A stretch of DNA of 42,211 nt, taken from positions 1 through 42,211 of the forward strand of contig NZ_MUMI01000026.1 of NCBI RefSeq assembly GCF_002155975.1. Reading direction: 5' to 3'. Under the pieces are notes generated by a model, which was not told where the DNA came from, ran no database searches, and worked only from the letters and a program-made list of their open reading frames with translations. A program made the position numbers and the translations under genes. Shown here piece after piece: positions 25,162 through 33,610 of this stretch (the first letter of the stretch is position 1; every line of letters starts with the position of its first letter). The stretch is from Amycolatopsis kentuckyensis (GTDB lineage: Bacteria > Actinomycetota > Actinomycetes > Mycobacteriales > Pseudonocardiaceae).

Positions 25162-25950
25162 TCACTCGTCCTTTTCGTCTTCGTCGCCCGCGGCGCGGGC
25201 TTTGCGCAGGTAGTCGACGACTTCGGCGGCGCCGCCCGGCCCGGACCAGCCGAGGCGCCCGTCCAGTTCCCGGCCCAGCCCGGCGCGGTTGTCCTCCCAC
25301 AGCGCCGTGGTCGCCGCCTCGAACGGGCGGTCGCCGGGGTGGAACGCGGCCGCCGTCGCCCGCCAGCGGGCGACCAGCTCCCGCACGGCCGGATCGTCGA
25401 CGGGTGTCCCGTCGAGCAGGTGCTGCCGAAGCCGGGTGAACAGGTCGAGCCACTCGGTCTTCAGGCTCTCGATCGCGCCGCTGCCCAGCTGCGCGGCCCG
25501 TTCGGTGATCGTCGCGAGCTGGGCGGGGGACAGGTAGCGGCCGGCGTCGACGGACATCGGCTCCAGGGCGGCGAAGAACTGCTCCGGAGCCGGCATGGCC
25601 TCCTCGGCCAGCCGGGCGAGCAGGCCCCGGAGCCGCTGGGCCGACTCCTCGATGCGCGCGGCCCTGGCCTCCAGATCGGCGAGCTGCGCGGTCAGCAGGC
25701 CACGCAGCTCGCCGAGGTCGTCCGTCGCGTTCCGCAGGACGACGGCCACCTCGTCCAGGGACAGCCCCAGCCCGCACAGGGTCCGGACCCGGTAGAGCCG
25801 GCGCACGTCCGCCTCGAGGTACCGCCGGTGCCCGGCCGGCGTCCGTTCGCTCGGTGACACCAGGCCGATCCGGTCGTAGTGGTGCAACGTGCGCACCGTG
25901 ACGCCGCCGGCCCTGGCCAGCTCGCCGATGCTCCACCTGCGTTCGCTCAC
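25162..25950 (-). CDS. MerR-family regulator with TipAS-type ligand domain
   Basis: The 262-residue protein has an N-terminal MerR winged helix (WSIGELARAGGVTVRTLHHY, then DRIGLVSPSERTPAGHRRY), a coiled-coil near residues 75-120 and a C-terminal TipAS-like helical antibiotic-binding domain containing SPAQLATITERAAQLGSG, EWLDLFTRLRQHL and FHPGDRPFEAATTALWEDNR. TipAL of Streptomyces binds thiopeptides through this domain and activates its own promoter. GTG 25950 is used. It is the first gene of an operon with the esterase and small HTH genes, and a perfect MerR-type dyad lies 14 bp upstream. Confidence 0.92.
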   Translation of the reverse strand: MSERRWSIGELARAGGVTVRTLHHYDRIGLVSPSERTPAGHRRYLEADVRRLYRVRTLCGLGLSLDEVAVVLRNATDDLGELRGLLTAQLADLEARAARIEESAQRLRGLLARLAEEAMPAPEQFFAALEPMSVDAGRYLSPAQLATITERAAQLGSGAIESLKTEWLDLFTRLRQHLLDGTPVDDPAVRELVARWRATAAAFHPGDRPFEAATTALWEDNRAGLGRELDGRLGWSGPGGAAEVVDYLRKARAAGDEDEKDE

Positions 25951-25963
25951 ACCTCGACGGTAA

Positions 25964-25984
25964 AACCTGACGTCACGTCAGGTT
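25964..25984. promoter_or_regulatory. MerR/TipA-type operator
   Basis: A perfect 21-bp dyad has 10-bp arms AACCTGACGT and its complement around a single C. The arrangement ACCTGACGT...ACGTCAGGT closely resembles known TipAL-type and other MerR operators that lie in a lengthened -35/-10 spacer. It lies 14 bp upstream of the merR gene, consistent with autoactivation. Confidence 0.85.
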
Positions 25985-26004
25985 CAAGGCTTTCCGGGCT
26001 TGAT

Positions 26005-26019
26005 TTGTCCACCGGACAA
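26005..26019. promoter_or_regulatory. Short dyad upstream of the GH92 gene
   Basis: TTGTCC (26005-26010) and GGACAA (26014-26019) are complementary with a 3-bp spacer. The dyad lies between the MerR operator and the LacI-type site and may belong to the GH92 promoter. Confidence 0.35.
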
Positions 26020-26042
26020 CGGAAAAGATCCCACCGTGCATG

Positions 26043-26056
26043 TGACAACGTTGTCA
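26043..26056. promoter_or_regulatory. LacI-family operator before the GH92 gene
   Basis: TGACAACGTTGTCA is a perfect 14-bp palindrome with the central CG step typical of LacI-family operators. It ends 11 bp before the GH92 start and overlaps the ribosome binding site region, so binding would repress the gene until its sugar inducer is present. No lacI-type gene is in the window. Confidence 0.75.
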
Positions 26057-26067
26057 GGAGGACACGG

Positions 26068-28398
26068 ATGAGACGGCGTACGCGCGTCCTGGCCACCCTG
26101 CTCGCCTCAGCCACGACGATGGCCCTCGCCACCCCCGCCGAAGCGGGCCCCCGATTCGCCGGCGACCCCACCACGCTCGTCGACACCTCGATCGGCAACA
26201 ACGGGGACGGCACCACCTTCCCGGGCGCCACCACTCCCTTCGGGATGGTGCAGCTCAGCCCGGACACCCAGCTCAAGAAGTACGCGTCCTACGACTACGC
26301 GCAGGACACCACGCTCGGCTTCAGCCACACCCACCTCTCCGGCGTCGGCTGCCAGACCATGGGCAACTTCCGGTTCATGCCCACGACCGGCGCTGTCACC
26401 AGCAGTGACCCCGCTCAGTACGGCGCGAAGTTCAGCCACGCCGATGAGACCCGCCGGCCCGGCTACTACGGCGTCAAGCTCGCGAACGGCATCGACGCCG
26501 AGCTGACCGCCACCCAGCGCACGGGTCAGCACCGTTACACCTTCCCCAGTGGCGCGACCAGCGAAAACGTCCTCATCGAGGTCGGCGAGAGCAACGGCTA
26601 CACCTACGCCGGCGACGTCCACGTCGTCGGGGACGACACCGTCGAGGGCTGGCTGCAGGGCGGCAACTTCTGCTGGGAGACGCAGAAGGAGCGCTACAAG
26701 GTCTTCTTCAGCGCCAAGTTCGACCGCAAGTTCACGAGCTTCGGCACCTGGACCGATGGCCGGCTGACGCCGAACCAGCGTGACGCGAAGCTCGGCAGCC
26801 TGCGCACCGGGGCCTGGCTCACCTTCGGCACCGACAAGAACCAGGTCGGCGCCTCGGTCGGGCTGTCGTACACCTCGATCGACGGCGCGCGGCTCAACCG
26901 CGGCGCCGAGCAGCCGAAGTCGTTCGACAAGGCGCGAAAAGCGGCCCACGACACCTGGGAAGACGAGCTGAACCGCATGCGCGTCGCCGGCGGGACGACC
27001 GCCGACCAGCGCACGTACTACAGCGCGCTGTACCGGTCGCTGCTGCACCCGTCCGTCGGGTCCGATGTGGATGGTTCCTACCGCGGCTTCGACGACGTCG
27101 TGCACCGCAGCCGGGACACCTACTACCAGATGTTCTCGCTGTGGGACACGTATCGTTCGCAGAACCAGCTGGTCGCGCTGCTGCACCCGGACAAGGCCGC
27201 GGACATGACCAAGTCCGTCCTCAAGATCTACCAGGACGGCGGCTGGGTGCCGCGCTGGGCGCTGGCCGGCGGCGAGACGAACGTGATGAGCGGCGACCCC
27301 GTCACGCCGTGGGTGGTCGACAACTACCGCCGCGGCATCCTCGACGACAGGACCGCCCGCCAGCTGTTCGACGCGTTGTGGCGCAACGCCAACGAGGTCC
27401 CCGCGGACCAGTCGATCTTCCGCGGCCGCGACGGCAACCCGACGTACGTGAAGAACGGCTGGATCGGCTACCAGGACCTGCCGGGCTACACCTACGGCGA
27501 CACCCGCCAGGCGGGCTCGGCGACCCTCGAGTACGCCCTCGCGGACTGCGCGCTGTCCACGATGGCGGCCGGTTTGGGCTACCGCGACAAGGCGGCGACC
27601 CTTTCCGCGCGCTGCGGCAACTTCGCGAAGCTGTGGGACACCAGCGTCGAATCCCACGGCTTCACGGGCTTCCCGCGCACACGAGCGGCGGATGGCACGG
27701 GCGTCGGCGACCCGGACCCCGCCCAGTCGACCGGCTTCCACGAGGGCACGCCGTGGCAGTACCAGTGGCTGGCCCAGCAGGACACGGCGAAGCTGTTCGG
27801 CCTGATGGGCGGCCCGGCCCAGGCGGAGAAGCGGCTCGACACGTTCTTCGACACGCCGCTGTTGCTGACCGACCCGGCCAAGGCGGCCAAGGACTCCTGG
27901 GTCCACGGCGCGTACGACTACCACAACAACTTCGCGTTCAACCCGAACAACGAGCCGGACCTGCACGCGCCTTGGATGTACAGCTGGACGGGAGCGCCGT
28001 GGAAGACCTCGGCCGTGCTGCGCGCGGCGCGGACGTTGTTCACGGACACGCCGTACGGCATGCCGGGCAACGACGACCTCGGCACGATCTCGTCGTGGCT
28101 GGTCTTCGGCATGGCGGGGGTGTTCGAAGCCCAGCCGGGCTCAGGGACGTACCTGTTGAGCACGCCGATGTTCGAGAAGGTCGAGATCCACCCGGCCGGC
28201 GGCCGCGAGATCGAGATCTCGGCACCGGGCGCCCGCGCGGCGAAGCTGCAGTACACAAAGGACGTCCGGATCGGACACCGCGGGTACGACCGCAGCTGGA
28301 TCTCCCACGCGGACCTGCTGCGCGCGGGCAAGATCGAGTTCCGCCTGAGCGAGACCCCGACGGCATGGGGGACTGCCTCGCCGCCGCCGGCGATGTAG
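26068..28398 (+). CDS. Secreted GH92 alpha-1,2-mannosidase-like glycosidase
   Basis: The preprotein has 776 residues. A signal peptide (MRRRTRVLATLLASATTMAL, cut after AEA near 27) is followed by the two-domain GH92 fold: VDTSIGNNGDGTTFPGATTP at the start, GFSHTHLSGVGC, SLWDTYRSQNQL, ALAGGETNVMSGDP, NEPDLHAPWMYSWTGAPWKT and the end motif GMPGNDDLGTISSWLVFG. GH92 enzymes are calcium-dependent exo-mannosidases acting on N-glycans or yeast mannan. ATG 26068 has AGGAGG 6 bases upstream. The gene stands alone behind a LacI-type operator and ends in a GC hairpin. Confidence 0.93.
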   Translation: MRRRTRVLATLLASATTMALATPAEAGPRFAGDPTTLVDTSIGNNGDGTTFPGATTPFGMVQLSPDTQLKKYASYDYAQDTTLGFSHTHLSGVGCQTMGNFRFMPTTGAVTSSDPAQYGAKFSHADETRRPGYYGVKLANGIDAELTATQRTGQHRYTFPSGATSENVLIEVGESNGYTYAGDVHVVGDDTVEGWLQGGNFCWETQKERYKVFFSAKFDRKFTSFGTWTDGRLTPNQRDAKLGSLRTGAWLTFGTDKNQVGASVGLSYTSIDGARLNRGAEQPKSFDKARKAAHDTWEDELNRMRVAGGTTADQRTYYSALYRSLLHPSVGSDVDGSYRGFDDVVHRSRDTYYQMFSLWDTYRSQNQLVALLHPDKAADMTKSVLKIYQDGGWVPRWALAGGETNVMSGDPVTPWVVDNYRRGILDDRTARQLFDALWRNANEVPADQSIFRGRDGNPTYVKNGWIGYQDLPGYTYGDTRQAGSATLEYALADCALSTMAAGLGYRDKAATLSARCGNFAKLWDTSVESHGFTGFPRTRAADGTGVGDPDPAQSTGFHEGTPWQYQWLAQQDTAKLFGLMGGPAQAEKRLDTFFDTPLLLTDPAKAAKDSWVHGAYDYHNNFAFNPNNEPDLHAPWMYSWTGAPWKTSAVLRAARTLFTDTPYGMPGNDDLGTISSWLVFGMAGVFEAQPGSGTYLLSTPMFEKVEIHPAGGREIEISAPGARAAKLQYTKDVRIGHRGYDRSWISHADLLRAGKIEFRLSETPTAWGTASPPPAM

Positions 28399-28407
28399 GA
28401 CCGTGGC

Positions 28408-28431
28408 GGCCTCCTCGACGCCGGGGAGGCC
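28408..28431 (+). terminator. Terminator hairpin after the GH92 gene
   Basis: GGCCTCC (28408-28414) pairs with GGAGGCC (28425-28431), 10 bases after the GH92 stop codon. It is a short GC stem consistent with a terminator. Confidence 0.6.
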
Positions 28432-28462
28432 GTCGCGCTGCTGGGGCGCCGAACGCTGCCCA

Positions 28463-29623
28463 GTGCTCTGTCCATGAACGTTGGCCGGTGTGGTGACACG
28501 CCGGTCAGCGTTCGCGGCCGGTGATCGACGGGCCGTCAGGCTGGGTGGATGGCAGATCCAGTCCGGGAGCGCAGGCTGACCGATCATGGAGGTCAGCGGC
28601 TGCAGCAGATCGTGCGAAGAGGAACCGGCTCAGCGGTGCGGATGCGCCGGGCGATGGTGGTGCTCGCGTCGGCCGGCGGGAACACCGTCCCGGCGATCGC
28701 CCGGCTGGTTCAGGGCGACGAAGACGCGATCCGTGGTGTGATCCACCGGTTCAACGAGACGGGGATGGCCAGCCTGGACCCTCAGTCGGCGGGTGGCCGT
28801 CCCCGCCTGATCAGCTCTGAGGACGAAGCCTTCGTTGTCGCGACGGCCACCACGCGACCCGAAGCACTCGAGCAGCCCTTCACCCGCTGGAGCTTGCGCA
28901 AGCACGAGATCAGCTTCCAGCGCACGAAGACCTGGAAGGAGTCCAACGACCCGGACCGGGACGCCAAACTCGCCCGGATCGAGCACGTCACCAGCACGTT
29001 CCCGGACCGGGTGTTCGCCTTCGACGAGTTCGGGCCACTGACCATCCGGCCCCACCTGGGTGCCGGCTGGGGCCGCAAGGGACATCCCGACCGGTTGCCG
29101 GCGAACTACCACAAGCTGCACGGGGTCCGGCAGTTCCACGGCTGCTACTCCGTCGGCGACGACACCCTCTGGGGCGTCCTGCGCAAGAAGAAGTCCGCCG
29201 CAAATACCCTCGCCGCGCTCAAGTCGATCCGCGCCGCCCGCTCGGACGGAGCACCGATCTACACCATCCTCGACAACCTCTCCGCCCACCGCGGCAGCGC
29301 GATCCGCACCTGGGCGGCCCGCAACAAGGTCGAGCTGTGCTTCACCCCGACCTACTCGTCCTGGGCCAACCCGATCGAGGCGCACTTCGGGCCGCTGCGC
29401 ACCTTCGTCATCGCCGGTTCCGACCATCCCAACCACCCAAGGCTGGCCCGCAAGCTGCACGGCTACCTGCGTTGGCGCAACGCCAACGCCCGCCACCCCG
29501 ACGTCCTCGCCGCGCAACGTCGTGAACGCGCACGAGTCCACAGCGAGAAGGGCATCCGCTGGGGCGGGCAACACCTCACCCCAGCAGCCTGAGCGACCCG
29601 GCGAACCTATCTGGACAGAGCAC
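28463..29623 (+). mobile_element. IS630-family insertion sequence
   Basis: The element of about 1161 bp is bounded by inverted ends GTGCTCTGTCCA (28463-28474) and TGGACAGAGCAC (29612-29623). Similarity between the ends continues weakly for about 26 bp. It contains one transposase gene. IS630 elements insert at TA and duplicate it; here the right flank is TA but the left is CA, so one side has mutated or been rearranged. It lies between the GH92 gene and two small Cys-containing genes, with no obvious interrupted ORF. Confidence 0.88.
28549..29592 (+). CDS. IS630-family transposase, apparently internally deleted
   Basis: The 347-residue transposase has an N-terminal helix-turn-helix region (NTVPAIARLVQGDEDAIRGV) and a complete DD34E triad: Asp159 in VFAFDEFGP, Asp242 in YTILDNLSAH and Glu277 in NPIEAHFGP. 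At residues 118-119 RWSLRK runs straight into HEISFQRTKTWKES. In intact family members about 30 residues of helix-turn-helix/linker normally separate these two blocks, so an in-frame deletion near 28903 is likely. Because the frame is kept, the protein may be made but with a damaged DNA-binding region. Confidence 0.85.
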   Translation: MADPVRERRLTDHGGQRLQQIVRRGTGSAVRMRRAMVVLASAGGNTVPAIARLVQGDEDAIRGVIHRFNETGMASLDPQSAGGRPRLISSEDEAFVVATATTRPEALEQPFTRWSLRKHEISFQRTKTWKESNDPDRDAKLARIEHVTSTFPDRVFAFDEFGPLTIRPHLGAGWGRKGHPDRLPANYHKLHGVRQFHGCYSVGDDTLWGVLRKKKSAANTLAALKSIRAARSDGAPIYTILDNLSAHRGSAIRTWAARNKVELCFTPTYSSWANPIEAHFGPLRTFVIAGSDHPNHPRLARKLHGYLRWRNANARHPDVLAAQRRERARVHSEKGIRWGGQHLTPAA

Positions 29624-29714
29624 TAGCCGTGGCCGTCGTAAGCGGTTGGTCGGGGCTTGGTAAGAGGCTTTCGGGTGTTGGTGTCCGCTGGAGCGGACAG
29701 TTTGACTGGACACC

Positions 29715-29909
29715 ATGTTGAGGTGGCAGCAAGCGGAGGGAAGGCGCCACGCGCTCAACGGGCCGTTCCCTCTGCGTCCGGAAGAACAGTTCGTGGCTCT
29801 GTGTGGGGAAGAAGTGACCGTCGCGGTGAGTGATGTTCCGCAGCTCGGGGGACATTGGTTCGATCCGACCTGCGCCGAATGCGAGTCGGCGTGGCTGGCG
29901 CGGTGCTGA
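29715..29909 (+). CDS. Small Cys-containing (putative zinc-binding) protein
   Basis: The 64-residue protein begins MLRWQQAEGRRHALNGPFPL, carries Cys30 in VALCGEE and ends with DPTCAECESAWLARC (CxxC plus a final Cys). The pattern is typical of a small actinobacterial putative zinc-ribbon family often seen beside a second small gene. Its function is unknown. ATG 29715 is 92 bp beyond the IS end. The following gene starts at GTG 29903, inside this one. Confidence 0.65.
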   Translation: MLRWQQAEGRRHALNGPFPLRPEEQFVALCGEEVTVAVSDVPQLGGHWFDPTCAECESAWLARC

Positions 29910-30319
29910 ACGGCGCCGATCGGGACCGGCGGCTGCTGGAACGCATCCGTGACCTGCACGCCTCGCTCGTGCCCGATCTGACGTGGCTGGCCAGGACCGT
30001 CGGAGAGGAGGCGCCGCGCCCCGACATCCTCCGCGATCTCGGGGAGCGGCTCGCCGATCTCGGCGCGGACCTGATCACCCGCGCCGACGAGCTCGACGCC
30101 CAGGTCCGAGCCGGCCTCCCGCACGACGGCTGGCTCCCCGAAGCGGGCGCACGGCGGCGCGCACTGGCCGTCGCCCACCAGGTCGGCCCGCACCCCCTCC
30201 GGTGCGGGCCGATCTTCCTAGCCATCTGCGGCGCGGCCTGCTACCCGTTCTACGGGACGGACCCGACCGGCCGGACAGCCCGGCACGAACGGTGCGAAAA
30301 GTGCCTCCACGTGCACTGA
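29903..30319 (+). CDS. Uncharacterised protein with C-terminal Cys/His cluster
   Basis: The 138-residue protein has a helical N-terminal part (RDRRLLERIRDLHASLVPDL) and the C-terminal metal-binding-like segment CGPIFLAICGAACYPF followed by HERCEKCLHVH. The end resembles a zinc site, with CxxC and His. GTG 29903 overlaps the previous gene by 7 bases, so the two are probably translated together. An upstream ATG at 29879 is also in frame. I do not recognise a named family. Confidence 0.6.
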   Translation: MLNGADRDRRLLERIRDLHASLVPDLTWLARTVGEEAPRPDILRDLGERLADLGADLITRADELDAQVRAGLPHDGWLPEAGARRRALAVAHQVGPHPLRCGPIFLAICGAACYPFYGTDPTGRTARHERCEKCLHVH

Positions 30320-30345
30320 TCCGCCGTTTCTGCTGAGCTGGAGCC

Positions 30346-30819
30346 ATGACGAACACGACGGCGACCGAGCGGTTCTTCCGGATCGCGATCGCGATCAAGG
30401 GCCTCGACGGCGCGCTGCAGGTGGTCGGGGCACTGATCCTCGCGTTCATCCCGGCCTCGACGGTCAGCGGCTTCACCCACGCGGTGATCACCCGGGACCT
30501 GCTCGGCGACCCGTCGGGCACGCTGGCCCGCCACCTCCAGTCGGCGACGGAGAACTTCCTCCACGGCGACACGAAGACGTTCGCGGTGGCGTACCTGCTC
30601 GCCCACGGCCTGATCAAGCTGGGCCTGGTGTGGGCGCTGGCCCGCAAGATCGTCCGCGCCTACCCGGTGGCGGCCGTCATCCTGTCCGCGTTCGTCGTCT
30701 ACGAGATCTTCCGGGCGGTGCACACCCACTCGATCGCGCTGCCGTTCTTCGCCGCGCTCGACGTCGTGATCATCGTGCTCGTGCTGCGGGAGTACCGGCA
30801 GCTCAAGCGCGCGGCCTAG
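30346..30819 (+). CDS. DUF2127 membrane protein
   Basis: The 157-residue protein has four likely membrane helices (around residues 18-40, 80-100, 105-122 and 130-148). FRIAIAIKGLDGALQVVGAL at the start and YLLAHGLIKLGLVWALAR in the middle are typical of DUF2127 proteins, whose function is unknown. ATG 30346 follows CTGGAG. It is convergent with the PP2C-like gene, only 3 bases away. Confidence 0.82.
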   Translation: MTNTTATERFFRIAIAIKGLDGALQVVGALILAFIPASTVSGFTHAVITRDLLGDPSGTLARHLQSATENFLHGDTKTFAVAYLLAHGLIKLGLVWALARKIVRAYPVAAVILSAFVVYEIFRAVHTHSIALPFFAALDVVIIVLVLREYRQLKRAA

Positions 30820-30822
30820 GGT

Positions 30823-31533
30823 TCACGCGGCGACGGGAAATCGGACCGTCGTGCTGTCGACCTCCAGCGGTTCGACGTAGAGGGCGGTCGCGTTGTCCGA
30901 GCCGCCCCGGGCCAGGGCGGCTTCGACGAGTTCCGCGGCGCCCGCCTCCGGCTGGGCCAGCACCGCGCGGATGCCGCTGCCGGTGAGCGGCTTGTGGACG
31001 CCGTCGCTGGTCAGCAACAGACCCGCGCTCGACGTCTCCGCCGTGCCGATCTCGTCCGCTTCCGCCGTGCGGACGCTCGTCGTCACGACGTGCTCCATCC
31101 GCGGCGTCACCGGCTGGTGGCGTGAGCGGAAGAACTCGGCGAGCGTGTGGTCGGTGGTCAGGCGGCTCAGCGTCGTGCCGTCCCAGGCGTACGCGCGGGC
31201 GTCGCCGACCCAGGCGATGCGGTACCCGCCGCGCTCGGCCGGCATGGCGACGACGAGCACCGCGTCCCCGAGCGTCTGCTCGCGCACCGCGCGCTGGGCG
31301 GCGAGAACCGCCTCGACCGGTCCTTTGTGGATCGGCGTGCGCGCGGCGGCCGCGGCGGCGGTACGGGCGGCGCGCGCCGCCGCGGGATCGTCGCCGACCC
31401 CGTCGGCGAGGGCGAAGGCGATGCCGGGCCCGCCGGCCGCGGCGTACGCCCCCACGGCGTCGGCGTTGAGTGAGCGCGGCCCCTGCGCACTCGCGGTGTG
31501 CCAGCGTGGGTAACCCGGACGTGTGGTGATCAT
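30823..31533 (-). CDS. PP2C-type (PPM) protein phosphatase-like protein
   Basis: The 236-residue cytosolic protein has PP2C-type motifs: SLNADAVGAY, the metal Asp in IAFALADGVGDD, IAWVGDARAYAWDG, LLLTSDGVHKPL and the C-terminal GGSDNATAL with its metal Asp. These are the minimal catalytic elements of actinobacterial PPM Ser/Thr phosphatases, without extra domains. ATG 31533 follows GAGGAGG. It is divergent from a small SARP regulator across 92 bp, which suggests shared control but does not prove a functional link. Confidence 0.85.
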   Translation of the reverse strand: MITTRPGYPRWHTASAQGPRSLNADAVGAYAAAGGPGIAFALADGVGDDPAAARAARTAAAAAARTPIHKGPVEAVLAAQRAVREQTLGDAVLVVAMPAERGGYRIAWVGDARAYAWDGTTLSRLTTDHTLAEFFRSRHQPVTPRMEHVVTTSVRTAEADEIGTAETSSAGLLLTSDGVHKPLTGSGIRAVLAQPEAGAAELVEAALARGGSDNATALYVEPLEVDSTTVRFPVAA

Positions 31534-31625
31534 CGCGGCCTCCTCGTCCCCTCTGCCCTCCATGATCCGCGCCCAACCTAAGGACCGGCTGAGACTTTCC
31601 GCGTACCTTGGGAAGGGGGTGGGGG

Positions 31626-32360
31626 ATGGAGTTCCGGATTCTCGGGCCGCTGGCAGTGTTGCGCGCCGACGGCCGCCCGGCCGCGCTCGGCGGCCGCAAG
31701 CCGCGGACGCTGCTGGCGGCGTTGCTGCTGGCCCGCGGTCGCGTGGTGCCCGACGCACGGCTGATTTCGCTGCTGTGGGAAGGCGAACGGCCCTCGACGG
31801 TCGACGCGCAGGTGTGCACGTACGTCTCCCGGCTGCGCACGGCCCTCGGGCGCCCGGCGCGGCTCGTCCGTTCCGGCGGCGGCTACCTGCTGACACCGGG
31901 CGGGACCGTCGACGCCGAGGAGTTTTCGCGGCTGGCGTACCTGGGGCACGACGAGCTGCGCGCGGCCCGGCCGGTCCGGGCGGCGGGGCTGTTCCGCGCC
32001 GCCCTCGAGCTCTGGCGCGGTCCGGTGCTCGCCGACATCGCCGAACCGCTCCGGGCGGGCGAGGCGGCGCGGTTCGACGAGCTGCGGCTGGCGGCGCTGG
32101 AGGGCCGGATCGAAGCCGAGATCGCGTCGGGCGACCACCTGCGCGCGGTGCCCGACGCGACCGCGTTCGTCCTCGAACACCCGCTGCGGGAAGGCGCCCG
32201 CGCCCTGCTGATGACGGCGCTCTGCGCGAGCGGGCGGCCGGCGGACGCGGTGGCGGTGTACCACCGGGGCCGCCGCCTCCTCGACGAGCGGCTCGGGATC
32301 GCCCCGGGCCCCGCGCTGCGGGCGGCGTACCAGCGGGTGCTGGACGCTCAGGCGGGGTAG
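31626..32360 (+). CDS. Small SARP/AfsR-type transcriptional regulator
   Basis: The 244-residue regulator has an OmpR-type winged helix at residues 1-90 (MEFRILGPLAVLRADGRPAA, then STVDAQVCTYVSRLRTALGR and SGGGYLLTPG) followed by a BTAD helical domain (ELWRGPVLADI, AVPDATAFVLEHPLREGARA). Such small SARPs activate secondary-metabolite genes. ATG 31626 follows GAAGGGGG. No biosynthetic cluster is adjacent, so its target is unknown. It is convergent with, and overlaps by 13 bases, the Tat-exported protein gene. Confidence 0.9.
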   Translation: MEFRILGPLAVLRADGRPAALGGRKPRTLLAALLLARGRVVPDARLISLLWEGERPSTVDAQVCTYVSRLRTALGRPARLVRSGGGYLLTPGGTVDAEEFSRLAYLGHDELRAARPVRAAGLFRAALELWRGPVLADIAEPLRAGEAARFDELRLAALEGRIEAEIASGDHLRAVPDATAFVLEHPLREGARALLMTALCASGRPADAVAVYHRGRRLLDERLGIAPGPALRAAYQRVLDAQAG

Positions 32361-33094
32361 GGCGCCGACTGGAAGTCGTGGTCGAGCTGGGCGGGCGAGC
32401 GTGGCAGCCAGTACCGGGCCAGCGCGCGGACCTGTTCGCGCGGCAGGCCGGGGTTGACGTGGCGGTGGTCGGGTTTCGCGATGGACTGCAGCGCCCAGGC
32501 GAAGCCGATCATCGGGTCGATCCGCGCCCATCGGTGCCGGTCGATGCCGAGGACCAGCTGTGCCCGCAGGACGGAGTGCCAGAAGTGGTAGCCGTTCGGC
32601 GGGTTCCCGTTCATGGTGTGCACCTCCGACTCCTGCGCTGCGCGCCGCGGGTCGAAGAGGACGCCCTGCCCGAAGTAGGCGAAGGCCTTGACCAGACCGG
32701 CTTCGTCACCGCGGTAGAAGTGGTCGAAGTTGTCGAGCTGCAGCTTCGAGAGGACCTTCAGCGGCCCTTCGACCGGCTTGGCGAACTCGGCGTAGTTGGT
32801 CGGGTACGCCGGTTCCCGGCTCAGCTCCCGCCATTTCTCGTACAGGCCTTCCGGAGCGTTCTGCTGGATGAACGGGAAGAGCACGCCGTAGGCGTCCTGG
32901 ACTTCCTGGGACTGGTGGTACAGCGCGATTTCGTCGAGCTGGTACCAGAGTTCGTTGGCCCGCCGGTCCCCGAGCATCCCGGGCACGGGCGGCAACCCGG
33001 TATCGGCGGCAGCGGTCCCGATCCCGGTCCCGCTGAGCACGACGGCCCCGGCAACGGCGCCGACCCCGACCTTGAGCAGACTGCGGCGATCCAC
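32348..33094 (-). CDS. Tat-exported protein of unknown function
   Basis: The 248-residue preprotein has a twin-arginine signal, VDRRSLLKVGVGAVAGAVVL, and a probable AxA cleavage site at GTAAA near residue 31. The mature part is rich in aromatic and His residues (NGYHFWHSVLRAQLVLGIDR, FDHFYRG) and has no motif I can name. Export in a folded state suggests a bound cofactor or metal. GTG 33094 is chosen because AGGGGG precedes it and it places the twin arginines at the start. Confidence 0.72.
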   Translation of the reverse strand: MDRRSLLKVGVGAVAGAVVLSGTGIGTAAADTGLPPVPGMLGDRRANELWYQLDEIALYHQSQEVQDAYGVLFPFIQQNAPEGLYEKWRELSREPAYPTNYAEFAKPVEGPLKVLSKLQLDNFDHFYRGDEAGLVKAFAYFGQGVLFDPRRAAQESEVHTMNGNPPNGYHFWHSVLRAQLVLGIDRHRWARIDPMIGFAWALQSIAKPDHRHVNPGLPREQVRALARYWLPRSPAQLDHDFQSAPYPA

Positions 33095-33181
33095 GGTGCA
33101 CCCCCTGATCCGGCGGCCCCCTGCCACCGTTCGCCGCCAAGGTACGGAAGATTTCTATACTTTCTCTGTAAGATCGTTTCC

Positions 33182-33610
33182 GTGGACGACTACCGCGCGC
33201 TGCAGAACCTGGTGTTTTCGTACGCGGAACTGGTCGACGCGGGAGACTTCGCAGGAGTGGGCGAGCTGTTCGCCGCCGGCTCGTTCGCAGGCAGCGGCGG
33301 CGTGCTGCGAGGTGCGGCGGAGGTCGAGCGGATGCTGCGCGAGTCGGTGATCGTGTACGAGGACGGGACACCGAGGACGAAGCACGTGACGACGAACGTG
33401 GCGCTCGAGGTGTCGGGTCCGACAGCTTCGGGGCGCGCTTACTTCACGGTGTTGCAGGCGGTCCCGGGGTTCCCGCTGCAGACGATCGCGGCGGGCCGGT
33501 ACGAGGACAGCTTCACGCGAGAGGAGAGCGGCTGGCGGTTCACGGAACGCCGAGTGACGGTGGACCTTCTCGGCGACGTCAGTCATCACCTGCGTGCGAA
33601 GGGGTCGTGA
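33182..33610 (+). CDS. SnoaL-like (NTF2-fold) protein
   Basis: The 142-residue protein has the SnoaL/NTF2 pattern: YRALQNLVFSYAELVDAGDF at the start, GELFAAGSF, RTKHVTTNVALEV, GRAYFTVLQAVPGFPLQTIA, GRYEDSFTREESGWRFTERR. The fold occurs in polyketide cyclases, ketosteroid isomerases and dehydratases, and the specific reaction cannot be read. GTG 33182 is the likely start. The upstream gap is AT-richer (TTTCTATACTTTCTCTGT), which may contain the promoter. Confidence 0.82.
   Translation: MDDYRALQNLVFSYAELVDAGDFAGVGELFAAGSFAGSGGVLRGAAEVERMLRESVIVYEDGTPRTKHVTTNVALEVSGPTASGRAYFTVLQAVPGFPLQTIAAGRYEDSFTREESGWRFTERRVTVDLLGDVSHHLRAKGS

Noticed and set aside
31523..33181. Long plus-strand frame leading into the SnoaL-like gene
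   Set aside because: It crosses the SARP gene in a different frame and the Tat protein gene in antisense; only the part from 33182 has family-like sequence.
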